From Pseudoroseomonas cervicalis ATCC 49957 (GTDB lineage: Bacteria > Pseudomonadota > Alphaproteobacteria > Acetobacterales > Acetobacteraceae): 37,286 nt of DNA. Shown one piece after another: positions 24,249 to 30,843 of this stretch. The translations under genes and the position numbers were made by a program. The stretch spans positions 1,652,058 through 1,689,343 of the forward strand of contig NZ_GG770777.1 in NCBI RefSeq assembly GCF_000164635.1, written 5' to 3'. Numbering within the stretch: position 1 is the first letter of the stretch; every line of letters begins with the position of its first letter. The notes below the pieces were generated by a model. It did not search any database and was not told where the DNA came from. It worked only from the letters and a program-made list of their open reading frames with translations.

Positions 24249-24282
24249 GGGCGAAACGCCCGAAATTTTGGGTGAAATACCC
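24249..24282. promoter_or_regulatory. pair of 13-bp inverted repeats (operator candidate)
   Basis: GGGCGAAACGCCC (24249-24261) and GGGTGAAATACCC (24270-24282) share the form GGGNGAAANNCCC with matching arms. Their centres are 21 bases apart, two turns of the helix, so a protein could sit on both on one face. They lie just upstream of the HTH gene start (24227) and within the divergent region to the WYL-like gene. Confidence 0.6.
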
Positions 24283-24356
24283 GGCACAGCGGGTGCCCTC
24301 CATGACAGGATTCTGGCCATGGAGAGTGTTGCTGTTGCTCGTGAGTACCGACTGAG

Positions 24357-24539
24357 CGGCGCCGGGCTGGAACCCCGGCGCCGTTCGCATTTCGGGGAGG
24401 GGGCGGCCGATAGTGTGGGCCGCCCCCTGATCCGCCGCCGGGGGAGGCAGGCTGGCGGCGGAAGCTACGTGGGCGCGGACCGTGCCGTTGCCGGAACGGC
24501 CCGCGCCCTCCACCATGGCCGCACCCCTGCGGGCCATGG
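24357..24539 (+). ncRNA. structured leader: five consecutive strong hairpins before the WYL-like gene
   Basis: Hairpin I 24357-24383: 10-bp perfect stem CGGCGCCGGG, 7-base loop. II 24399-24427: 10-bp perfect stem GGGGGCGGCC, 9-base loop. III 24431-24462: 9-bp perfect stem TCCGCCGCC, 14-base loop. IV 24471-24508: 8-bp stem GGGCGCGG, a 5-base bulge, then a 6-bp stem GCCGTT with a 5-base loop. V 24513-24539: 8-bp stem CCATGGCC with an inner 3-bp stem. They cover nearly the whole 183 bases. The 3' arm of V overlaps the GGAGGA ribosome binding site (24538-24543) of the gene starting at 24556. Transcription and function are not shown. The frame across it reads as non-coding. Confidence 0.55.
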
Positions 24540-24555
24540 AGGAACCGGACAGCAC

Positions 24556-25065
24556 ATGATCGAGAACATTCTGATCGGCGGCGTTCTGCTGCTGCTGGTC
24601 CTGGCGTTGATCGGGAAGCTCTTCGGAGAAAAGCTGACCCGACTGGAGGCCAAGCTGCGCGCCGATCCGGCCGCGCCAGCGCCGAGGCAACCGGCGCCCC
24701 AGGCGCCAAAACCGCCGCTTGAATTCACCCGGCCGCCGCCGGAGGGCGACCGGATACGCTTCGGCTACACGGACCGGGAGGGCCGGGAATCCATCCGGAT
24801 GGTTACCCCGACGCAGCTCAATTTCGGCTACACGCCGGCCGGCGAGCGGGTGATCGAGAACTTCTCGGCCTACTGCCACGACAGCCGCGCCAGCCGCACT
24901 TTCCGCGTCGACCGGATGAAGCAGGCTTACGTCTTCGACACGGGCGAAGTGTTGGGAGACGCGGCGGCGATCGAGCGCTGGCTGCTGGAGGAGCTTCCGA
25001 CCCCCGCGGGCCGGCGCCGCCGCAAGCCTCGGGCCAAGCCCAAGCCGCGAAATGTCGCGGAATGA
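24556..25065 (+). CDS. membrane-anchored WYL-like domain protein
   Basis: The protein has 169 residues. Residues 5-23 are a single membrane span (NILIGGVLLLLVLALIG), followed by a short helix and a Pro/Ala-rich linker to about 60. The rest is one domain: IRFGYTDREGRESIRMVTP, GYTPAGERVIENFSAYCHDS and RASRTFRVDRMKQAYVFDTG. The YC..SR..RTFR.DR pattern is that of WYL domains, which usually bind nucleotides or nucleic acid in regulators. The C-terminus is very basic (RRRRKPRAKPKP). Here no HTH is attached, and a membrane anchor replaces it. The gene stands alone on the plus strand in the switch region, behind a structured leader. Confidence 0.7.
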   Translation: MIENILIGGVLLLLVLALIGKLFGEKLTRLEAKLRADPAAPAPRQPAPQAPKPPLEFTRPPPEGDRIRFGYTDREGRESIRMVTPTQLNFGYTPAGERVIENFSAYCHDSRASRTFRVDRMKQAYVFDTGEVLGDAAAIERWLLEELPTPAGRRRRKPRAKPKPRNVAE

Positions 25066-25079
25066 GGGACGAGTCGCGG

Positions 25080-25316
25080 TCATGCGGCCCGCCCATCGGC
25101 GAAGGGCTCGGCGAACACGTCAGGGCGCAGTTGATGGCAGGGGATGCCGGTCAGGCGCGAAATGGCGGCGACATGCTCGGCTGGAATGCGCCGCCATTTG
25201 TGCGGAGCCGTCCTGCTCAGACCAAGGTGGCCTGCCAAAGCCGCATTGCTGCCGGCCGCTTTGACCGCAGCCTCAACGCCAGCCCGAAGACGCGATTTGA
25301 GATCGATGTCGGCCAT
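25080..25316 (-). CDS. YdaS / Cro-like small DNA-binding protein
   Basis: The protein has 78 residues. It reads LKSRLRAGVEAAVKAAGSNA, then ALAGHLGLSRTAPHKWRRIP and VAAISRLTGIPCHQLRPDVF, the standard pattern of YdaS-type helix-turn-helix proteins, which act as Cro-like regulators of lysogeny switches. A 17-bp operator (25326-25342) lies nine bases before its ATG, where a bound repressor would block transcription. It converges with the WYL-like gene (14-base gap). No Shine-Dalgarno is obvious, so it may be leaderless or weakly translated. Confidence 0.88.
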   Translation of the reverse strand: MADIDLKSRLRAGVEAAVKAAGSNAALAGHLGLSRTAPHKWRRIPAEHVAAISRLTGIPCHQLRPDVFAEPFADGRAA

Positions 25317-25325
25317 AAAGGATTT

Positions 25326-25342
25326 GTAGAGAAATTCTCTAC
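25326..25342. promoter_or_regulatory. operator copy 1 (17-bp dyad) between YdaS-like and XRE genes
   Basis: GTAGAGAAATTCTCTAC is a near-perfect dyad of two 7-base arms (GTAGAGA/TCTCTAC) around AAT. The same form is found at 25909-25925 and 25940-25956. It sits in the divergent promoter region of the switch pair. Confidence 0.8.
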
Positions 25343-25412
25343 GGCCGACAAGTCGGAAGCTTGCGATCCTCTCAACAGCCAGGAGGCAAGAAATTCAACA
25401 CACTGCCTGCCC

Positions 25413-25733
25413 ATGACAGACGCCCACCACAAAAGAGACGTGGGAGATCGGCTCCGGCAGGCGCGCGAAGCCCTTGGCTTTGGCCTCAGAGAGTTTGCTC
25501 GCCTACACGACCTCGATCCGACCAAGCTCAGCCACTGGGAAAAGGGCAAGCACTACCCCGACCCCCAGTTCATCCGCGAGCTCTGGCGGCGGCATCGAGT
25601 GAACGCCGATTGGGTCTATCTCGGTGAGATCGCTAGTCTTCCTCACAGCCTGGTGGAGAGTTTGCGGGCGGCCGAACGGGGATCACAGGGGGCTTCTTCG
25701 GCGGCTTCTGCCCCTTTGCCAGAAAAGACCTAG
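25413..25733 (+). CDS. XRE-family repressor (CI-like)
   Basis: The protein has 106 residues. A helix-turn-helix at about 8-62: DVGDRLRQAREALGFGLREF, ARLHDLDPTKLSHWEKGKHY and FIRELWRRHRVNADWVYLGE. The SHWEKGKHYPDP turn is typical of XRE proteins. The C-terminal 40 residues are Ser/Ala-rich, without a LexA-type peptidase domain, so this is not a self-cleaving CI. The start is ATG 25413. An AGGAGG at 25381-25386 is 26 bases upstream, unusually far, so the true start may differ or use no SD. It is divergent to the YdaS-like gene across operator 1, and is the likely lysogeny repressor. Confidence 0.82.
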   Translation: MTDAHHKRDVGDRLRQAREALGFGLREFARLHDLDPTKLSHWEKGKHYPDPQFIRELWRRHRVNADWVYLGEIASLPHSLVESLRAAERGSQGASSAASAPLPEKT

Positions 25734-25908
25734 TCAGCACTCCACCGATCATCGCGGCACCTCCACGCGAACCATTTCAGAACATTTAAGGAACATCAAG
25801 AGCCAAAAAAACCTACACTCTAGGAATATAGGCACAAGCAGGAAGGGCGCACCGGAAAGCCCGGCCGCCATCAATCAGGCTGCTCCTTGGAGATCGCGCA
25901 ACCAGCGC

Positions 25909-25925
25909 GTTGAGATTTTCTCAAC
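25909..25925. promoter_or_regulatory. operator copy 2 (17-bp dyad)
   Basis: GTTGAGATTTTCTCAAC has the same arms-and-centre architecture as operator 1 (7-base arms, 3-base centre), with A/T swapped at the third arm base and a TTT centre. It lies 31 bases from operator 3 and upstream of the rightward operon, so the same repressor may cover both switch promoters. Confidence 0.7.
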
Positions 25926-25939
25926 ATTTCCACTTGCTC

Positions 25940-25956
25940 GTAGAGAAATCCTCTAC
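25940..25956. promoter_or_regulatory. operator copy 3 (17-bp dyad)
   Basis: GTAGAGAAATCCTCTAC differs from operator 1 in a single base. It is upstream of the gene at 25998, with TTGCTC before and GAATAT after at 17-base spacing. It may therefore lie between the -35 and -10 of the rightward promoter, although those boxes are weak. Confidence 0.78.
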
Positions 25957-25997
25957 GAATATCCTCCCCGCGCCATCCCGGCGCTGGAGGCATCACC

Positions 25998-26531
25998 ATG
26001 GGAGCGCGCATCACCCGCGCGGCCGCGACGCCGAGCCCGAATGATCTGGGATCGGCCTGCATCGGCACCCTCAATGGCGACCTGCTGATCGCGCAGCAGG
26101 GCCAGATCCTGGCCACCATCAAGGCCAGCGGCGACATCACCGGCAACAAGGTGGCGGCCCTGGCCGCCCTGCGCGGCGACCGGCTGCACACGGCGCAGCG
26201 CGTGGCCATCATGGCCGCGCTGCACCATGCCGTGCTGCTGGACGAGCGGCTTGCGGCGGAGAGCCGCCCGGCCCCGCCGCCGATGCAGGAGCTGCACAGC
26301 CTGCACCGCCGCGGGCTGCGGCTGGACCTGCATCGCAGCCTGGAAGCGCCGGGCAGCTTCGCCGTGTTCCGCGACCTTCCCCCGCCCGCCTGCCGCGCGT
26401 CCGACCTTGCCTCCGCGCGCCGCTGGGCGTTGCAGGCGGCCCAGGCTTTCCCCGGCGCGACCTTTGCCGCCTGCCAGCTGGTGGAGGCCACCCGCCTGGA
26501 GGCGATGCCGGCCCAGGAGATCGCGGCATGA
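25998..26531 (+). CDS. unknown protein, first gene of the rightward operon
   Basis: The protein has 177 residues and a clear ribosome site (GGAGG seven bases before ATG). An early beta section (LNGDLLIAQQGQILATIKAS) is followed by a helical segment (KVAALAALRGDRLHTAQRVA) and a mixed C-terminal part (GLRLDLHRSLEAPGSFAVFR; SARRWALQAAQAFPGATFAA). No family is recognised. It is controlled by operators 2 and 3 by position and overlaps the next gene by four bases (ATGA). Early phage genes at this place often interfere with host functions, but nothing in the sequence says which. Confidence 0.75.
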   Translation: MGARITRAAATPSPNDLGSACIGTLNGDLLIAQQGQILATIKASGDITGNKVAALAALRGDRLHTAQRVAIMAALHHAVLLDERLAAESRPAPPPMQELHSLHRRGLRLDLHRSLEAPGSFAVFRDLPPPACRASDLASARRWALQAAQAFPGATFAACQLVEATRLEAMPAQEIAA

Positions 26532-26941
26532 CCCAGGCGACACTCTCCACCGCCGCCTCTCTGCCCGCCGTCGCCATCATCGACCCCAGCCGGGGCTGGC
26601 TGGCGACCATCCACCCCTGCGGCCACATCGACGGCAGCGCCGAAGCCGCGCTCGACCACCTCTCCCGCCAGACGCCCGGCCCCGCCGCCCAGCCCGGCCA
26701 CACGCTGATGCTGGCCGCGCTGCGGCTGGCGCTGCGCGGCCGGACCCTCGACGTGCCGCCGCGCTACGACCAGCAGGGTTTCGTGGTGCTGCGCAGCCTG
26801 CCGCTCGACACCGAGTTGCACCGCTCCGAGAACGCCGCCCGCGCCAGCGCCGAGGACCTGGCCGACAGCCACCCGGGCAAGGAGATCCGCGTCGCCCAGC
26901 TGCTCGCCACCTACCGCCAGGGTGCGTGCCATGTTGGGTGA
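26528..26941 (+). CDS. unknown early protein
   Basis: The protein has 137 residues. A beta-rich N-terminus (ASLPAVAIIDPSRGWLATIH) precedes a helical segment around GHTLMLAALRLALRGRTLDV. The end is charged (ENAARASAEDLADSHPGKEI, then VAQLLATYRQGACHVG). It overlaps the previous gene by four bases and the next by 11, so it belongs to the same coupled series. No conserved motif is apparent. Its codon use is the same as its neighbours. Confidence 0.7.
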   Translation: MTQATLSTAASLPAVAIIDPSRGWLATIHPCGHIDGSAEAALDHLSRQTPGPAAQPGHTLMLAALRLALRGRTLDVPPRYDQQGFVVLRSLPLDTELHRSENAARASAEDLADSHPGKEIRVAQLLATYRQGACHVG

Positions 26942-27296
26942 CGCCCTGCTGCGCCTGACCACGGCGGCCGAGGCCGCCCTCGACCGCGACCCGGCCGCCC
27001 TGCCGCCGGGCTGGATCGACGAGGTCAACCGCTACGCCAACGCCCTGCTGCGCAAGCCGCGCCCGGACCAGGCCGAGCTGCGCCGCCTGGGCGGCCGCAT
27101 CGGCGGCGTGCTGCTGTCGCTGATCTCAGCCCCGCGCGGCAGCGAGGCCCTGGCCCGCCATCGCCTCGCCGAGCTGCGCCGCCACGCCGAGGCCGTCCGC
27201 GCCGCCGAGGACCCGGAGGCGTTGCGTATCCCCGAGCCCGCCAACCGCAACATCCTGGTGCAGCGCCTGACCTGGCCGCTGAAGATCGGCCGGTGA
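26931..27296 (+). CDS. unknown helical early protein
   Basis: The protein has 121 residues from ATG 26931 (MLGDALLRLTTAAEAALDRD). A GTG at 26922 would add three residues. The chain is almost wholly helical: GWIDEVNRYANALLRKPRPD, LRRLGGRIGGVLLSLISAPR and ARHRLAELRRHAEAVRAAED. It overlaps the preceding gene by 11 bases and the next possible start (GTG 27293) by four. No family recognised. Confidence 0.7.
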   Translation: MLGDALLRLTTAAEAALDRDPAALPPGWIDEVNRYANALLRKPRPDQAELRRLGGRIGGVLLSLISAPRGSEALARHRLAELRRHAEAVRAAEDPEALRIPEPANRNILVQRLTWPLKIGR

Positions 27297-27394
27297 GCAC
27301 CCGCCCCCACCCCCGCCCGTCCTGCGAGACCGCCGCCAATCTGCTGGCCGGCCGGCGCGGCGCGGGCGCCACCCACAACCCTGTCGGAGCCCCC

Positions 27395-27601
27395 ATGCGC
27401 CCCTTCGACATCCGCGTGCGCGAGGTCATGGACCATCAGTGCCGCATGCTCCCGGCCGAGCGCGCCGCCGAGTTCGTCGCGCTGGAGCAGGACCGCGACC
27501 GCCTGCGCAGCATCGTGGCCGAGATGCTGCCGGCCGACACCATGCCCCCGGCGGGCGGCGCCGCGCCGGTCAGCGCCGCGAACGCGGGAGAGGCCGAATG
27601 A
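27395..27601 (+). CDS. small helical protein, unknown
   Basis: The protein has 68 residues from ATG 27395 (MRPFDIRVREVMDHQCRMLP), with GGAG five to six bases before. A GTG at 27293 gives a 102-residue form whose first 34 residues are Pro/Arg/Gly-rich and look non-natural, although it would overlap the preceding gene by GTGA. The helix continues to ALEQDRDRLRSIVAEML and the end is Ala/Gly-rich. It overlaps the MarR-like gene by four bases. Confidence 0.6.
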   Translation: MRPFDIRVREVMDHQCRMLPAERAAEFVALEQDRDRLRSIVAEMLPADTMPPAGGAAPVSAANAGEAE

Positions 27602-27918
27602 CCCACATCACCCTCGACACGCTGCACCGCGTCGTCGTGAGCGCCGTCCGCTCCGACGCGCCGGATCTCTCCCAGCGCCAGCTGGCCGTCCTGCTCGACG
27701 CCGCGCGCCAGCCCGAGCCGCGGACCGTGCGCGGCCTGGCGGCGGCGCTGAACGTCTCGAAGCCGGCCATCACCCGCGCGCTGGACCGGCTGGAGGAGCT
27801 GTCCCTGGCGCGCCGCATCCCCGACCCGAAGGACCGCCGTAGTGTGCTGGTCAGCGTCACCCACGCCGGGCGCGAGCATCTCGCGCGCCTGGTCAGCCCC
27901 GGCGAGGTCCTCCAATGA
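27598..27918 (+). CDS. MarR-like winged-helix protein
   Basis: The protein has 106 residues. The fold is plain: a helix with DLSQRQLAVLLDAARQPEPR, the recognition region RGLAAALNVSKPAITRALDR and LEELSLARRIPDPKDRRSVL with the DRRS wing, then VTHAGREHL. This is the MarR DNA-binding core without the long dimerisation helices of full MarR proteins (usually about 140 residues). It overlaps both neighbours by four bases. It probably acts on phage or host promoters, target unknown. Confidence 0.85.
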   Translation: MTHITLDTLHRVVVSAVRSDAPDLSQRQLAVLLDAARQPEPRTVRGLAAALNVSKPAITRALDRLEELSLARRIPDPKDRRSVLVSVTHAGREHLARLVSPGEVLQ

Positions 27919-28572
27919 ACAGCGAGGCCAACCGCCTCCTGCTGGAGGCCATTTCGAAGATCGCCAGGGCCGTCGAGCTGATGCACGCGGACGCCTTCCC
28001 GCCGCCGGCAGCGGCGCGGCCCAGGCGCGACCACGCCTCCACGGTGCGCGCGCTGGAGCGCTGGAAGCACAGCCCCCTCCCCGTCCTGGCCGTTGAGCCC
28101 CCCCCCCATGCCTGCCGCGGAGCCGGCACCGGTGGCTGAGCCCGCCCAGCCGGCTGCGGAAGCCGCCGCGCCCGAAACCCGCCGCGGACGCGCATGGACG
28201 CCGCAGCAGCGCCAGGCCGCCGCCGAGCGCATGCGCGCGACCATGGCCAAGCGGCGTGGCGCCGCCGCCCCTGCGCCGATCCAGCAGCAGGAAGCGGCTC
28301 CCGCGCCGGAAGCGGTCCAGCCGCCCACAGCTGCGCCCCGTCAGCCGGAGTCGCCTGCTCGTCAACCGGAGACGCCGATCCGTCAACCGGAATCCGTCGC
28401 GCCGCCGCTGCCGCCGGTTGTTGATGATCCTCGTGAGGATGCTCGCAATCTGCTAGCCGCCGGCATGTCGCCGCGCGAGGTGGCCGACGAAACGGGCCTG
28501 AAGCTCAGCGAGGTTTCCGCCCTCGCCTTTGCTCTGCGCGAACAGCGCGCCGCCAGCGCAGGGAGGGCCTGA
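27915..28572 (+). pseudogene. HTH protein interrupted by a run of ten C (two out-of-frame parts)
   Basis: Part A runs from ATG 27915 (MNSEANRLLLEAISKIARAV) to a stop at 28139. After the C10 run (28098-28107) its frame gives an unlikely HACRGAGTGG end. Part B is open in another frame from a TTG at 28093 or ATG at 28108 to TGA 28572, but either start has no good ribosome site. With nine C the two join into one protein of 218 residues. It would have a helical N-terminus, TRRGRAWTPQQRQAAAERMR, three 7-residue repeats RQPE(S/T) (28339-28401) and an HTH-like end (GMSPREVADETGLKLSEVSA). So it is a slippage site, a broken gene or a read error. Confidence 0.7.
28098..28107. repeat. C10 homopolymer tract inside a coding frame
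   Basis: Ten C in a row directly before an ATG. Removing one C joins two parts of the same HTH protein. Runs of this length are prone to slippage in replication, transcription and sequencing. Confidence 0.85.
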
Positions 28573-30248
28573 TGGGCGACGTCATCCCCACGCCGCGCCA
28601 GGTCGACATCGAGGCGGACATGGCACCGCCGCGCGCGCTGCTGGCGCCGATCGGCGAGGTCGCCGCCGCCGGCGACAACCTCCGCCGCCACAGGGCGCCG
28701 GATCGTGACCGGCAGCTGCGCGACAGCATCGCCGCCATGGGCATCCTGCAGCCGCTTCTGGTGCGCCCGCGCGCCGAGGGCGGCTGGGTCGTGATCGAGG
28801 GCCATGGCCGTCTGCAGGCGGCGCAGGAGCTTGGCCTCGCCCAGGTGCCCATCCTGGTGCGGCCGTCCGGCGAGGCCGAGCAGCTGGCGGTGCAGGCGGC
28901 CACCAACATCGTCCGCGCGCCGCTGGAGCCGATCGACCAGTGGCGCGCCATCGTGTCGCTGCAGGAGCGCGGCTACAGCCTGGTGGAGGCCGCAGGTGCC
29001 ATCGGCATCGCGGAGCGCAAGGCACGCCAGCTCGACCGCCTCGGCCGCCTACATCCCGCGCTGTTGGCGGAGATCGAGAAGAGCGGCATGCCGGCCGACC
29101 ATGTGCTGATCCGCGTTGCCTCGGCGCCGCCGGAGGCGCAGGCCGCAGCGCTCAAGGCACCTGGCGCGTGGCAAGGCAGCGGGAAGGCGCGCCAGCTGGC
29201 TTGGCACAATCTGAGCGCCGCGCTGGCCTCCGCCCGCATCCCGCGCAGCCGAGCCATCTTCGATCCGGCCGAGGCCGGCATCGCCGTGGAGGAGGACCTC
29301 TTCGCCGAGCCCGGGAGCAAGGAGCAGTTCTTCTTCACGGACGTGCGCGGCTTCATGGCCGCCCAGGAACAGGCCCTCGCCAAGCTCGCCGCCGCGAAGC
29401 CGAAGCCCCGCATCGAGATTGTCGCGTGGAAGGAGCAGGGCCCCGCCATCCCGCGCGGCTGGATCCGGCTGTATGGCGACAAGAAGCCGAAAGGCTGCGT
29501 CTCTTACCGCGCCATCGCACCGTCCGGCTGGAACATCGGCGAGGTGGTGGAGGTCCTGGCCCTGCCGCCGGCACCGCCCAAGAAGAAGGACGGTCAGCCT
29601 GGCGCAGTGGCCTCGACCGAGGCGGAGGAGGCCGAGACGCCGCCGGTGCCGCAGCGTGAGCGGCTGACGAAGCGCGGCCGCGACATCCTGGCGCAGATGC
29701 AGACCGATGGCCTGCACGCTGCCCTGCGCCAGGACGCGGAGCAGCGCGACGAAGCCGAATGGCTGGAGCTGCTGCTGGTGGCCCTCTGCGCCGACAATGT
29801 GCAGATCCGCCCGGGCGGAACGGATCGCTATCAGCCGCTGGTGCGGTTCGGCGACATCGCAGCTCAGCTGCTGGACGAACAGGCGCAGCAGCGCGAGCTC
29901 GAACACGGCGTGACGCGGCGCCTGGCGGCCGAGGCGCTGTGCCGCATCCTCTCGGTGACGGGACCGACGCGCGCCGGCAGCGGCCGCGCCGCGCACTGGG
30001 TCGGCCGCTGGGTGGATGCGCGCGGCAGCATGCCGTTCCTGGACACGCCGGAGCTACTTGCGACGCTGTCGGCCGACACGCTGCGCCACATCGCCGCCGA
30101 CCTCGACATGCCGACCAGCGGCACGGCGACGGCGCTGCGCGAGCGCCTGGCAGGCAAGGCCCGCGCCATGTGGCTCGAGGAAGCGGAGTTCACCGCGCCC
30201 GGCCCGCGGGCGCCGGAACCTGAGCCCGACGAAGAGGAAGAGGAATGA
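28572..30248 (+). CDS. ParB-like protein with SAP-like C-terminus
   Basis: The protein has 558 residues. The N-terminal ParB domain, about residues 25-100: NLRRHRAPDRDRQLRDSIAA, MGILQPLLVRPRAEGGWVVI and EGHGRLQAAQELGLAQVPIL (the GHGRL box takes the place of GERR/GHRR). NIVRAPLEPIDQWRAIVSLQ and the HTH segment follow. A middle domain and a Lys/Pro linker lead to a C-terminal LLATLSADTLRHIAADLDMP and SGTATALRERLAGKA, a SAP-like DNA-binding motif near 505-545. It ends in a run of Glu. Such long ParB-like phage proteins may act in DNA modification, partition or transcription. No ParA partner is nearby, so classical partition is unlikely. Confidence 0.85.
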   Translation: MGDVIPTPRQVDIEADMAPPRALLAPIGEVAAAGDNLRRHRAPDRDRQLRDSIAAMGILQPLLVRPRAEGGWVVIEGHGRLQAAQELGLAQVPILVRPSGEAEQLAVQAATNIVRAPLEPIDQWRAIVSLQERGYSLVEAAGAIGIAERKARQLDRLGRLHPALLAEIEKSGMPADHVLIRVASAPPEAQAAALKAPGAWQGSGKARQLAWHNLSAALASARIPRSRAIFDPAEAGIAVEEDLFAEPGSKEQFFFTDVRGFMAAQEQALAKLAAAKPKPRIEIVAWKEQGPAIPRGWIRLYGDKKPKGCVSYRAIAPSGWNIGEVVEVLALPPAPPKKKDGQPGAVASTEAEEAETPPVPQRERLTKRGRDILAQMQTDGLHAALRQDAEQRDEAEWLELLLVALCADNVQIRPGGTDRYQPLVRFGDIAAQLLDEQAQQRELEHGVTRRLAAEALCRILSVTGPTRAGSGRAAHWVGRWVDARGSMPFLDTPELLATLSADTLRHIAADLDMPTSGTATALRERLAGKARAMWLEEAEFTAPGPRAPEPEPDEEEEE

Positions 30249-30358
30249 AGCACCTCGCGGAGATGGGCGTGGTGGCGCTGGTGCTGCTGGCCCTGCTGAA
30301 CCTGGCGGCCGTGCTCGAGCAGGGGGCGGAGCTGCATGCTCTGCTGGGTGGCCTGTGA
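30245..30358 (+). CDS. 37-residue single-span membrane peptide
   Basis: ATG 30245 overlaps the ParB-like stop by four bases, and the TGA at 30356 overlaps the next GTG start. The product begins MKHLAEMGVVALVLLALLNL and ends with AVLEQGAELHALLGGL. It has one hydrophobic span at about 8-24. The double overlap argues for a real gene. Function unknown. Confidence 0.6.
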   Translation: MKHLAEMGVVALVLLALLNLAAVLEQGAELHALLGGL

Positions 30359-30843
30359 GCGGCGCCCCTTCCCCGCTGCCGCCCGCCGAGTTGCGCCAGC
30401 AGGCCATCGCCGTGGAGCTGCGCCTGCGGAATCCCTGGCTCTACCCAAACACCGAGGCCGGGGGCTTCCGGGCGATGGAGGACGCAGCCGCGGTAATGGG
30501 AGCCGGAGCTCTCGCCGCCCGCGCCGCGATCCGCGCGGAGCATGCCGCGTGGTCGGATGCGACCTTCGGCCGCCCGCCTGCCATCGGACCGCTCGGTCCG
30601 CTGAAGCACCTGGCCAAGGAAGCCTTGGAGGCCGCCGCCGCGCCGCACGCGCTGGAGGAATGGGCCGACCTGCAGTTCCTGCTGTGGGACGCCCAGCGCC
30701 GCGCCGGCATCACCGACGACCAGGTTGTCGCCGCCATGCGGCAGAAGCTGGCGGTCAACAAAGCGCGGCACTGGCCAGCTCCGCAGGACGGCGAGCCGCG
30801 CGAGCATGTGAAGCCTGCAGGAGGCGCCGACGATGCCGAATAG
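30355..30843 (+). CDS. dATP/dGTP-type NTP pyrophosphohydrolase (DUF550-like, MazG-type fold)
   Basis: The protein has 162 residues from GTG 30355, coupled to the previous stop. The catalytic block is in the second half: TFGRPPAIGPLGPLKHLAKE, then EALEAAAAPHALEEWADLQF with the E..E and E..D metal ligands, LLWDAQRRAGI, and KLAVNKARHWPAPQDGEPRE at the end. The closing KxxxNKxRxWP and the final EH are typical of DUF550 enzymes, which split dNTPs to dNMP and pyrophosphate. Phages may use it to change nucleotide pools. The N-terminal half is less conserved, with a helical RQQAIAVELRLRNPWLYPNT. Confidence 0.85.
   Translation: MSGAPSPLPPAELRQQAIAVELRLRNPWLYPNTEAGGFRAMEDAAAVMGAGALAARAAIRAEHAAWSDATFGRPPAIGPLGPLKHLAKEALEAAAAPHALEEWADLQFLLWDAQRRAGITDDQVVAAMRQKLAVNKARHWPAPQDGEPREHVKPAGGADDAE

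Larger units (their letters stand above)
25734..25997 (+). promoter_or_regulatory. rightward early promoter region with two operators and a triple direct repeat
   Basis: This 264-base gap holds no gene. The sequence is much richer in A and T than the rest (CCAAAAAAACCTACACTC). GAACCATTT (25769), GAACATTT (25780) and GAACAT (25791) recur at exactly 11 bases. Operators GTTGAGATTTTCTCAAC (25909-25925) and GTAGAGAAATCCTCTAC (25940-25956) are centred 31 bases apart, about three helical turns. A GGAGG ribosome site precedes the first rightward gene at 25998. Promoter elements are not definite. Confidence 0.65.

Noticed and set aside
24199-24555. Longer N-terminus for the WYL-like gene from ATG 24199
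   Set aside because: The added residues are Arg/Gly-rich and encoded by the hairpin array. The real protein starts with the membrane span after a ribosome site.
25413-25733. LexA-type self-cleaving CI repressor
   Set aside because: At 106 residues it has only the HTH and a short Ser/Ala tail. No Ser-Lys peptidase region exists.
28572-30248. Plasmid-type partition system (ParABS)
   Set aside because: No ParA gene or clear parS repeat is near, and the C-terminal half is unlike partition ParB.
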